Shown one piece after another: positions 45,552 to 57,000 of a DNA stretch of 64,000 nucleotides; positions within the stretch are counted from its first letter, which is position 1, and every line of letters starts with the position of its first letter. The position numbers were made by a program, and so were the translations under genes. Source of the stretch: Centroberyx gerrardi (taxonomy: Eukaryota; Chordata; Actinopteri; Beryciformes; Berycidae); NCBI RefSeq assembly GCF_048128805.1, contig NC_136012.1:14504225-14568224 (forward strand). The letters are read 5' to 3'. Under the pieces are notes generated by a model. The model was not told where the DNA came from. It did no database searches and saw only the letters and a program-made list of their open reading frames with translations.

Positions 45552-47986
45552 TAACGCTCCCAATAGCCAGACACACCTAGGCCTAAACTTTCCAGGGGAC
45601 ATTGGCACTCTTCGCACAAACAGACACATAATTCCAGTCATTTTCTTTATCATTTTCCCTTGGAACAAGAGTGACACTATATGCGTTTAGCCCCGTATCA
45701 GCAAACAGAGCAGAGAGTTTGAATTTCCCTGACCTATTTACAAGAGCAGCTCATGCGCCTCTGAACCTGCCACACTGAGATCTTCCTTAACTGATGCCCA
45801 GCACAAGATAATCCTCTCTGAGGTCTGCGTGTATCCACCCAAACAAGATTCATTAAGTGACAAACTGAACTACATGCCCCAGAGAAATTCAGCCACACTC
45901 CAGCAATAATGCAAGTTCGATAAATAGAGGATTTCAATTAGGTTGACACTTGTTATAGAAGTAGTATTGTTGTTCTGCTGTAGACGGTGGAGCCAGGAGC
46001 TTCTCAGGCAGCCAAGCCCCATTAGGCCTTGCTGAAAGGGGGCTGGCCGCTGCGAACGTGTAGAAGGATGCCGAAGACAGAGCCGGCTGGTTTCCGCCGC
46101 GCGGCCGTCCCGAGGCACGCAGCCAAAACCCACCGCAGCCCAGCCCAGCATGGCCCACCACCGCACCGCAATCGCACATATATCCCCGTCCAGAACACAT
46201 ACACAGCTTCCCTTTACTGAGCAGCGCTGTATTTCACCCAGGAGAGACTAAAGCTGAAGCGGCGTGGGAAACAGTGAAAGCTTCGCAGGATTTAGAGGGA
46301 TATGAAATTATTTAGATGCAGATTTGGTGTAGACTCCATCAGTGGCATGTTTCACGGTGAGGAGAGCACCTTGAGAAGCTACAGGACACTGAAAGTCCTG
46401 TTGCTTGACACAATGTTGATGACAGATGGAGGCTGAAGGGGCACACAGCAACAGAAACGACAACAACGGAGACAAGAAGACGGCTGCACGCTGTCTACAT
46501 GAGTGCAGAGTAATTAAATGATTGGTTCCTGGAAAAGCATGAGAATCTCAACCTTATACTGATTGGTTAAATGTAATACAATAATGCCCCTAAAAAGGGT
46601 CTGTGAGAGAAATAAGTTACAGATTGATTGCTAAAGCAAGACCAAGCCTATTTTGAGTGTGAGGATTAACTCATTTTCCCAGTCCCAATTCCCAGTGAAT
46701 CACTGAAGCAGCAACAGATGTAGACTTTCTGTGTTTTGATTCAGTGTTGATCACCTTCACGAGACCAAAGGAGTCTTGATTGCTGCTTGCACACAACATT
46801 CTCTAAACCTATGCCCATGGAGTTAAAGAGAACATCCTTATTTAGTAGTTGCCAGTAAGAGTGGGTTATAGATACTGCCAGCAACAGCAATTAGCTGTGG
46901 AGACGGAGTCAGACGCACAAAAAGCCCACAGGGACTGCCGAGAATAAAGGGCATAAGTTAGAAATCTCAGTCATGCCCAAAGAATTTTTGGGTATGACGT
47001 TGCTCGGATGTTGTTCATCTAAAAGAATGAAATGACAAGGAACTGGAAATTAAACCACCGCGGCACCATGCATTTTGTTTGACTGAGGAGAGTTAATTGC
47101 AGTTGAACTGAGCCTGTTTGTCGTGATGTAGACGATAATCACTCAGGATAGAAGAGCATTTCTGGTGTTTTTTGTGCATACTTGTTCCTCTGATTATCAA
47201 TATGTTGGATGCATTCATCTGTCACTGTTAAATATAAAGCAGCCACTTCAAAGCTTCACTATTTTCTCCAACTTTTCACTCAAACCAGATATTCTAGCAT
47301 CATTCCAACTCTATACAATCAATGTTTTACTCTTATGGGTGTTGAAGGAAAGTTCTATGTATTACAGCAGACGGCCCATCTGGACTATGATGGACAGACA
47401 GCTGTGGTCTGACATCTTGTTTACCTTTGTACCGACAAGGCTCTGACACAGCGTTGGAAGTTGAATTGGATTTTCTCAGCAGGATGTAAACAGCTCGTTG
47501 GCTGGTGAGCCAAAACTCTCAAAACATCTATTTCCTGCTAATATAAAAACTGGAAGGCATTATTTGCTGAGAATGTTTTCAAAAAACAAAAGGAGGGATG
47601 TAAACAACATGAGCCCTGATAAGCCTGACAAGAGGAGGGAGAGTTGCGTTTCCCTAGTGTTTGAAGTGGAAACATTTCCAGACGTATTATTTACTTACAG
47701 TATATCTGGTGTTTGAGCGCTCTGGCTACTCTTTATCTGCAGGCTGGACGGGCCTCAGGAGTGTTTCACTGTGCGGACGTCCTGAAGTGTTGCCAGGCCT
47801 GGGAGAATCGGGGTAGGCTGGGGTTTGTGGGCTTTTGTCTAAACCATGTTGTTCTCTTTAATTTCCTGTTGAGGTGGCTCACAGATTTGATTTCCTGCCT
47901 GGGCGGGAAAGACGATCTTGTCGTCAATCCACCGACCAGGGTGGAGAATTTCACTCCAGCGAGCCAGGACCACTATATCTAATACG

Positions 47987-48015
47987 CCCCCCCCCCCCCC
48001 CCCCCCCCCCCCCCC
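47987..48015. repeat. C29 homopolymer
   Basis: Twenty-nine uninterrupted C on the + strand, followed by a C-rich CCTCCCCCATCCACCCACCC segment. The complementary G strand can form a quadruplex and the C strand an i-motif. Confidence 0.9.
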
Positions 48016-48158
48016 GCCTCCCCCATCCACCCACCCACCTTCACTGTTGGAGGACAGACTCCGCTGGATTTTCACATCTGTTGTGTGTAATTTCAGTATT
48101 TCGTTTTGAGAAGGCTTGATGGGGGAAACGGTTGCGTGCTCTAATGCTTTAACGATTA

Positions 48159-48160
<2 letters not shown>

Positions 48161-48196
<36 letters not shown>

Positions 48197-48213
48197 CGTG
48201 AGAGAGAGAGAAA
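48161..48213. repeat. (TG)n-(GA)n compound microsatellite
   Basis: About twelve TG units run into about twenty GA units with one GCGT interruption. Confidence 0.95.
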
Positions 48214-48440
48214 GTCTGGGTATACTATTATGTCATTCAATTGTTCATTCAGGATTGAAATAATAATCTGTACTGGAATTTATAATAACAATAAGACTAA
48301 AAAAGATCCGCTTTATCCAGTGTGCGCTGCTGATAAGTGTAACCATAATGCATTGCAGTAGATGACTAAGTGGCTTGGCTTGATCCCTGGATGGAAAGAA
48401 GGTCAGAGGAAAAGAGGAGGGATGATGAAGACGGAGGACA

Positions 48441-48462
48441 GGGAGGGAGGGGGGGGGGGGGG
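48441..48462. repeat. G-rich run
   Basis: GGGAGGGAGG followed by an uninterrupted run of G, ending in AGTAGGGG; potential G-quadruplex on the + strand. Confidence 0.85.
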
Positions 48463-49526
48463 AGTAGGGGGAAGAAAATATGTCTTCAAAAGAGGGGAGT
48501 GTTTTGGTCTGGGACCAATTTGAGACGTCTGGCACCCCTTTCCTGTGCGGCATCCTCTCCTAGCGGGTGAGGCGCAATCATAAGGACTCTTGGTATCTTC
48601 AAATTTAGACGCATCTCGTTCTTTCCATGTGGCGCGGCTGTAAACTATCATTGTGTTAAATGTATGATAATGGTATTCAGCGGGTAATACCAGATCTACA
48701 GCAGTGTCAGCGCTCAAAGGGCGACTAAATGGAAAGACATGACTCACTTCTAACACACAGCAATTCACCCGCAGCTCGGGGGAGAAGGGGTGCTACAGAC
48801 ACGGGGAGTGCTCACCAGGCCTTGCAGTAGTAATACATCCCTGACATCTTTCCATTTACCAGTGGATGGATGAGCTTGACCCTAAGCACTTGACCTTGGT
48901 CACCCTGCAGCAAGAACAGGACATTCCCCGCTGGAGCTCCGTCCCTCTGCTCGTTCCTCCGGGGCACATTAGCCAGCGTGCTTCGAGTCTTACAAAACTT
49001 TCAATTTGTCGAGTGCTGAAAGAGCGCCCACCTTTGGGAGGTACAGTTTCACATGAAGATGAGAGGCAGTTTCTTGTCATCTTACCGGAGATGTTCCTTA
49101 AAAGTGGAGAGAATAAGAGCAACAAGGGAGCTGAATATGGATTTTGGTGTGGGTGTAAGCCTGAGGATTAGAGTGACTTCATGTTTCTGGTGTAGCTTGC
49201 ACAACATTGTTAATAGGAACTTATGCCAGCAAATGTCCAACATGCTCTGTTATTAAGGGCCTTTTCTTCCCCACTCCGCTGAGTTCATAAATATTTTCAT
49301 GCCGAGGGTTATCATAACATAACCTTATGAAAAGCTAAACAAAGCATTCCTTCTCCTTAGGCACAGAATACAAATCTCCCACATCTCCAGCTTTCTCACT
49401 TGGCTTTCTCTCCCCATCCAAACCCCCGCCACCTTTCCATTTTTTTCCTCCTCTCTTGCACTGCTTTTACTGCCATCTCTCTTTTCACTTTCTTTTCTCT
49501 ATTTCTACGGCTCTCTTTCCCATCTG

Positions 49527-49529
<3 letters not shown>

Positions 49530-49577
<48 letters not shown>

Positions 49578-49585
49578 GTCTCTCC
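49530..49585. repeat. (CT)n microsatellite
   Basis: About 27 CT units with TTT and GT interruptions. Confidence 0.95.
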
Positions 49586-50537
49586 TCTCGGTCCACCACC
49601 CGGTCCCCTAATTAGAGGGGAGTAAAAATAAGAGTGGAGTTGCTAAGCTTGTGAGTTTGGCAGACCGGGAGCGGAGCGAACCAGGTTGGCTGCCAGACGA
49701 GAACCTCTCCGGCGCGTTTGCCAACACGTAGCCTTTAAGTGGGTCACGAAACTGAAACCCAGGCTCGACTTTGTAGCCCCTTAAAACAGACCCAGAACCC
49801 AACCATCGGGGGTCACATATACCTCTTAGCCGGGACCCCGAAAACCCAGACACCTCGGGGGCCGCGGCGCTGAATCCATTAGCAGCGCTTTGACGCTGGC
49901 TTGATCACCTGTGGGTTGGAGCAGGACTTGAACGTGGTTTTCTCGAGTCAGCCTGAGCAGGAACTTGGTACTGCCAGCTATTTATTTTCTCATTTTCTTA
50001 TTCAGCGCTGTAACTGGATAGGCCCAGATGGCGGCTGCTGGCTAGATTGGCAGGCATTTATTTCAGGCTGTTTATATTTGGGTGTGTCTCCAGGGAAACC
50101 CTCATAACTGACATAGCTGTTCTATCAATACCCAGTGTGTTTACAAATATCACAGCGCTGGCTATGATGTTACATCAAGTTATTCATCTTCTGAAGTTAC
50201 ATAATTTGAGAATTTGACAGTATCTTGATTTTCTTTAGAGTTTCAGTTTTCACTATTCAGAACATCCTGTGCCTCCATGTTTCTCTCTACCTGACTGTCC
50301 AGTGTTTTCTAGTCATCTCTGCTCAGCCTTGCATCCTGGTGTGAGGCCCTTTCTGGTGAGAAAGAAAACACAGCAGAGTTTACAATATCACGCACAGCTA
50401 CAACTCACAGTATCGTGACCCGGTATGATTTTAGCTTTGTCGTCACACAACCTGAGCTGAACTCATTTTCTTTGCACTCATGGTATTTTCGACAGCGTGG
50501 AATTTTTCCTTCGAGCTTCCTAACCTCCACAACCTAC

Positions 50538-50540
<3 letters not shown>

Positions 50541-50570
<30 letters not shown>
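50541..50570. repeat. (TG)15 microsatellite
   Basis: Uninterrupted TG dinucleotides between CCAG and TAGTC. Confidence 0.95.
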
Positions 50571-50573
<3 letters not shown>

Positions 50574-53500
50574 TCTCTAGAGAAAGAGATATTTGTCACA
50601 TGCTTTTTTTTTCTCTGATGATTTTAATGGGTTGTTTGGTCTTGCCTTACATTACTAAAGGTTTATGAGGGGAAATATCGTAGAACCCAAATTGTTAGTT
50701 AACCGTGGCTGTAGCCAGTAATTAGACTTGCCCTTGGAAAGCATACATAATGGTTACTGACTCAGATTTAGGAAGCAAAATGCTGGTTTGGATTTAATCC
50801 CAAACAAAATGTCCTATCCTTTGCTTTGATTCTACAGACAATAATAACATTGTTGTGTTGCGTTGGTATGGGCTTTCTGTCTTGTATTGACTTGATTGCT
50901 CACACTGCCTGTATTTAGTATGGTTTGTTTTTGTGTCATTTGCGACGCTCTGAAGGTCGTTGCACGAAAGAATATCCAAAAGCTTTCAAAGGAACAAGAA
51001 CGGTTGCATGGTGCTGCTGTCACGTGAAAACTTGTAACTCCAATTTTGGTGATTTAACTTCAGTCGAAGGATCGCATGTTTCTCTAAGAAACCCTTTCAA
51101 GCCCCATGGGATAAAGCCAAAAATGTATGGCAGTCAAGTTAAAAACAAGGCTGTTTTCCCTAGTTCCTGAAAAGCTGGCATTTTCGAGATGCAAGGTTTT
51201 CACCCGACCGCAGCAATTTATTCTTCCTTTTGTAATCCAATAAGGATTCATTGCTGGCTCCTGCACCTCAGATGATCCCAATAAGTTTTAGGGACTTCCT
51301 CAGCATTCATTCCCCAGCTATTAATGGTAAGCATGAAATATTAGGTCTGGAGACACTTTGGACACAGCTGAAAGTCTGTGAATACAACATTCACTCCTTG
51401 CTTCTTTTCTCAGGAAGTGTTTGGTAGAATGACTAACGTGGGTCACTGTTTTCCTCTAATGGAGTCTGACCTAGCTAATGCCAGACTGCACTGAGTCAGA
51501 GAGGAGGAGGGGGAGGAGGAGGAGGAGAGGGGGAAGAGGGGGGGTCGTTTCAAACATGGAGAAGCACAGTACAGCTCTATTCATGTTAACACAACATGTC
51601 TGGTTGGCCAGGAAAAGAGAAGAGGAAAGTGCTCCTATCGCACCTAACACACGCCTATTTTTTTTTTTTTTTTTTAGCCAACCCCCATATCCTCATCCAC
51701 TTCATCTCTCCACACACACGTACACACCCACAGTCCGTCATCCTTGTTTTTCATCGACCCGCCCTCTGTCTATCCTGTCCAATAAAATTCCTATGTCATT
51801 CATTCATCCATCACCTCACCTCACCCTCGCACGCTGCCATATAAAACCCCTGCGTTGTAACACGTGTATATCTTGGCCCGTGCATTTACTGTTAGAGGAG
51901 TGCAGCTTGGAGGAAAATAAACTACAACTTGGCATTGCTCTCTCCAGGCCCAACCCTTGCTGACCATTATCTATTTTACACTCATGTATATCTGGGCAGT
52001 ATCAGCAGAATTGTACAGTAGTACAGTAGAGGATGCTGTCTCCATTCCCTCAGCCTCTAATGGATTCACGATGTGCTGGGTCTTCTCCCAGCTCGCATTT
52101 GGCCTTGATCAGAGATGCAGAAAATGGAATCAAAGCAAGTTGGAGTATTAGTCGTGGGGGATGAGAGGCTGGAGATGGGAGCCGGCCAAGCCCAGGCCGC
52201 CACCGCCCCGAGATCTGCGTTTCACCATGATGGACCCCTCACTCATTTTCTTGACTGAAAGAGGAAACAAGGGGGCATTCACATGGCAACGCATATTGCT
52301 GACATCTGTCTCAGCATCGTGTTGAATAAATCTTTTTGTATTCAGTACCCCCATGACATAATCAAGATGTACTGCCCGTCATCAAAGTCAACTTCATCTA
52401 TCTGCTTTGAAGTCTCGCAGCTCATTTCGGCGTAATGGCTGCTGCGACTTGTTTCGGGCATCTGAGAGCCGATCGCAGCAATGTTACATTTTTCCAGATT
52501 TTCCAGTGGTTTGTTTGATGGCAAAGCATGACGATCGCTCATGAGTGATCTTGGGGAGAAACTCGAGTCAAAAGAAATTACATTCCTCATCAGACCTCCT
52601 CCGCTTCTGGAGTTCATCAGTGCAGAGACGAAGGAAGACAACATCAGAACTGATAAGACGCTTGGCTGCCTGCCTCGTACACAACAAAAAACACAGGGCT
52701 CAGATATCCTCACATCCAAATTCTGCCTTATCATTCTCGGTTATAGTCTTCAGTGGGAATGTTTTCTTGGGGAACAAGGTCCTGATTACTCTAATTAAAT
52801 AATCAACACAATGCTTGCAATACCCAACAGGCCCAAATGCATTGTATCTACTGATTAGCTCTGAGCTCTCTCGCAGACAGACAGAGAGAGAGAGAAAGGG
52901 AAGCAGAGGAGCAGCACACAGTGAAGGATTCATCAGACTGTTGTTGAAAGGCAGATTTAGCACCCTGCGCCCAGTTAGTCAGCTGTCCCGTCCCGGGCCC
53001 GCTCCATGCCCACTTTCTCCACACATCTGTAAAAGCTTAAAGCTCAGTGGGCTGGATCAGAGAGACAGAGCTGGGCTTTGTCAGGCCTCAGATTCTGTGC
53101 CAAGCCTTGACCTAACCGGATTAGAGAGTCTGTCAGAGAGCAGCGGAGGAGGGCCGGCTTCACTCCCCCTGACCGGCGGCCCCGGGTCCCTCAGGTCGGC
53201 TGGGCACTGGTCTGAACAGCACCGGGGGGACTTGGGACCGCTCTCCGTCCCGCTGAAAGGGTTTTCTTTGAGAGCCCTTGGAGAGCGGAGGCAGTGCAGC
53301 CAACAGAGCCATGAGTCTGAGAGCTCTAAAGACTAAACACAGGAGGAGAGGCTGGTGGAAATAGACTACACAAATGCCTCTCTTCATTTGATGATTTTGG
53401 CTTTTCAGCAGCAGTGGCTAACCCTCTTGTATTTCTTTTCTCCTTGTCCCCCCCCTTCTCTCTGTCTCCCTCTGTCACCTTCCCTCTTCTTTCTCCCTGT

Positions 53501-56258
53501 TTTTCATCTCTCCTGGCTGCCATATAATGGTATGTGTTTTGATTGGTGCAGAGGGGGGAAGTGGGGTATTGTCTGGACAGGATCTCGGCTGAGATCAGCA
53601 GATAGATTGGATGGTGGTTTAGGGCAGGACTCGAGCTACCAACGTCATCTTTGTTTTAGTTGGACCTTACGAACTCTTAGCTAATCCCAGAAAAGAGCCA
53701 GACATGCAGGAAATAAGGACTTAGAAAAACAAGCAACTATTCCAGCATTATTATTATGACGAAGCCATTCATTAGAAATATGTTGCTATTCATTATTTGT
53801 CTAGATATTATCAGATGTCTTGTTTTCATGTTGAGTAAGCTGACATTAAATCTAAGAGGATTGATTATTGGTGAAAATAATATAAAATGGGAGTAAATCT
53901 GTTTGGTTTTGTTCCACTTGTTGCCTCTTGTTGCTCCTTTTTACCCTATGCCTATTCCATTATACTTGCTCTAAATGGAGTGAATGTTTTGGACATCACC
54001 TTTGCCTCCCTTGGTATCTGTTGTCTGAGCATCCCGAATGGCTGATTTCATGGTTGGTTATGGGCCCACCCCAGCGTTTGACGCAGATACTTTTCAGAGG
54101 CACGCAGGCCTGACTGCCTCTTGCTGTGCAGGGGGGACAGACTCTGAAAGGATGCAAGCAACTGATTTATGTTTTCTGGCAAAAACCAGACAATTAATGC
54201 CTGGCAATGTGCTGAAATTACAACATGCTTGGGTTGTTGTGGCAGGGGTGCGTGACCTGAAATAGCTGGTCTGTCAGTGCCGTGAATCTGCTATGATATA
54301 GTGGGGTCGGTAGCCCATTTGAAGCAGGGCGTAAATGGTAATACAACCCATATGCTGCTCCAAGCTTTGATCAATCCACAGTGAAGCCAAAATGTTTCAA
54401 GACTTCTGTTCAGATTTCTTAACTACTTATATCAAGAATGAACGCACATACACACACTCATGACCACACATTCACAAGCTTGTGTGCATACAACAACACA
54501 TATGCAGGCGTGCACATGCAAATGCACACACACACACAAACACACATTTAACCATTGATGGTTCACAGTGAAAATGACGAGCGGGGAGGGTGACAGAGCT
54601 GTGTCAACTGAGCTGAGCGGATGTGATGTTGTCATCTCGTCCTGTTCATCACAGCTAATCATCTGTATTACATGCTTCACTGCTGTCAGAGGGACAGGCT
54701 GGCCGGAGGGACACGGTCATACAGAACTCAGAATCTGTGCCCAGTTTGTGAAATGACTTCCTTTCCTCCGGGGCTGGACTCCACATCGCCCGATGTTCTG
54801 TGGGATCCAAGGACCTAGAGGCTTTCCACAGCATGTCATTTCCTCCCTGGAACCCATGGATTAGTCATGTCACTTCCTATTGTCCTTGCCAACCAGTGGC
54901 CCACTTGGCCAAGCTGCTCTTTGTCCCTGGCTGCTTTTATGGCCTTACAGTTGTGCCACAGTCAGCACATGTCCACTACAGTCAAAAGGATATTTTCTTT
55001 GCCGTCTCTTTTTCCTTTCCTATTTAACTGATGGAAAAGCGAGATTGTGAAACAGGAGTGTGATGGAGCTGTCATCCATTTCAAGATAATTCCCAGGCTT
55101 TGAATGGCATTTGGCGTAGGGCTTTATTGTACAGCCAAAGACAGACGGCATTCAGTCCAACAATCTTTCAGAACCATACCCATTTATGGTGTTGGTTAAA
55201 TCGTTAAAACAATATTTTGTTGCTCATTTGATGGAAAGCTCAAGTTTGCGTGTTAAAAACCTTCGGGCCTGGACTGTCTCACTAACATGGTAATGTGTTA
55301 ATGAGAAAACGGTTGCCTCGACCCTCATCTTTACTCCAGCGCCCTAAACCTTCACTTCCAGGCAGATACTGCTCTCTCTGCTGTAAAGGCTCAAGTTGGC
55401 CTCTGCTTGGATGAAAAAGGAAAAGGGGGAAGAAGAAAAAAAGAACTTTTCCATGCAGCTCTGAAGCAGCCCCTGGATCTGTGTGTGGAAGTTTTAATGG
55501 GAGTCAGATGTGCTGCTAATCAAAGAAATATGGCGGGAAATGTTACTGAGCCCAAGCTAAGAGAAATGGGACCGCAGAAACTGTGATAAGACTCAAACAA
55601 ATTACACTTCTTCTCTTCAGGGCCAACCAGCAACTGCAGGCGTAGAGTTGGTCTTACCTCTAGTGTGGGAACGTGGTCATATGATGGTGTTAAACGCCGT
55701 TTATGAGCCGCTTCACGCTGTAGGAGTGCAGACAGACTTGTGAGTAAACCAGGGAAAGGGCGTAGAATCTTTTTTATTGGGCTCGATATTGTGTAAATAC
55801 GTGTTAGCGTGGCAGCTATGACAAATGATAATTTTCCCCGTGTAACTTGGTACTTAAGTGACTGAACAAACCCTTTCTTCTGCTCCTAAAAGAAAACAAA
55901 TGTTGCAAAACAAGTAATTGCATGACAAATCTCTCTCTGCACTCTGGGAAGCAGTAGAGCAAGTCTCAAATAAAAACAACTGGCAATGCTATGGTTTGTA
56001 CTGATGTTAACCAACCAACTACATTTAATATTCACTCGGCTTCTGTATAACATTCTCTGTCATTTCTCGGTGTATGTTAATAATTTCTACATACTGATTT
56101 GCCCTCCAGAGAAGGCACTGTGACTGTTGCTCAGCATATTTTTGCGCTGATGTTGCATATAGTTAATACTCTGGTAATACCGCAAAGTAGCTCGCTCTCT
56201 GTGACAATGGCATACCGCCTAGCTAATCACCCACTGCTCCCGAGCCCGCTCTCTCTTC

Positions 56259-56290
56259 CTCTCTCTCTCTCTCTCTCTCTTCCTCTCTCT
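56259..56290. repeat. (CT)n microsatellite
   Basis: CT dinucleotides with a TCC interruption near the end. Confidence 0.9.
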
Positions 56291-57000
56291 TTTCCAATCA
56301 TGCCTCCTATGTATTATATATCGGAGTGCCTGGGCATGCCCAGAGCGGACCGGCCAGCTAGCCAACAGCATGCGAATGGAAGCGATGATGTCATGTGGTG
56401 ATACACGCTCATCAGAGGGGAACAAACTCAGCCATTTGTCTCTGTCAACCCGCAAGCCCCTTTCTTCTGTCCATAGACTAAACACACACTCTCAGACAAG
56501 CGCACACTGCATGCATGCATGCATATGGGTGCACACAATCAAACGCCACCACACACAGACACACATACAAACAGACAAGCAGATGGACACACATGCGCAA
56601 ATTATGCCACATGCCAAACATCCAGTGGAAAGTACTGTGTATGCAATTTGTCACTCATCTGCCACTTCATGGGACCCTCTCTCTGTGGTGACTTTTACTG
56701 TTTCTGAAGCTTTGTTTGCATCCCCGACTCTCCCCAGACAGACTAACCGCAGCACTCTGAGGCCTGTGATATAAAAGCCATTAACATAAAATCACCCCGG
56801 GTCATGCACAGAGAGCGATGGGAAAGTAGCAGTTCTCCTCTAACAGCGGAGAACTGTTCGGGCCTTGGCTCCATTATAGAAGAAGGCCGGTTTCATCGCA
56901 CTCTATTTTCTGAACTGAACTGGCGCGGGTTCGCAGGGAATATCTGTGGTCTTAGAAGTACTAATAAACCGGGTGGAGTAGGAAAAAGCAAGAACGATGT

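Larger units (their letters stand above)
45554..49600. other. Intergenic; no gene seen, GC-rich patch and low-complexity tracts
   Basis: A CpG-containing GC-rich patch lies at about 46025-46205 (CCGCCGCGCGGCCGTCCCG inside). The rest is mixed DNA with a C29 homopolymer, TG/GA repeats, a G-run (48441-48462) and a long CT tract (49530-49585). No exon supported. Confidence 0.5.
49601..57000. other. Intergenic; no gene confirmed, several GC-rich and purine-rich segments
   Basis: GC-rich, CpG-containing segments are at about 49660-49880 and 53130-53290. There is (TG)n at 50541-50570, a GGAGGA purine tract at 51497-51546 (after an AP-1-type TGAGTCA near 51494), CA-rich DNA at 54440-54545 and 56470-56600, and (CT)n at 56259-56290. 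An exon-like segment on the minus strand is at 52148-52254. Longer open frames (52815-53336, 51478-51963, 56804-57313) are low-complexity or lack homology and I do not call them. Confidence 0.45.

Noticed and set aside
51478..51963. 161-codon open frame
   Set aside because: Begins in a GGAGGA purine tract and crosses a T17 run; composition alone explains it.
52815..53336. 173-codon open frame
   Set aside because: Low-complexity GC-rich composition, no recognisable motif, no supporting splice or promoter context.
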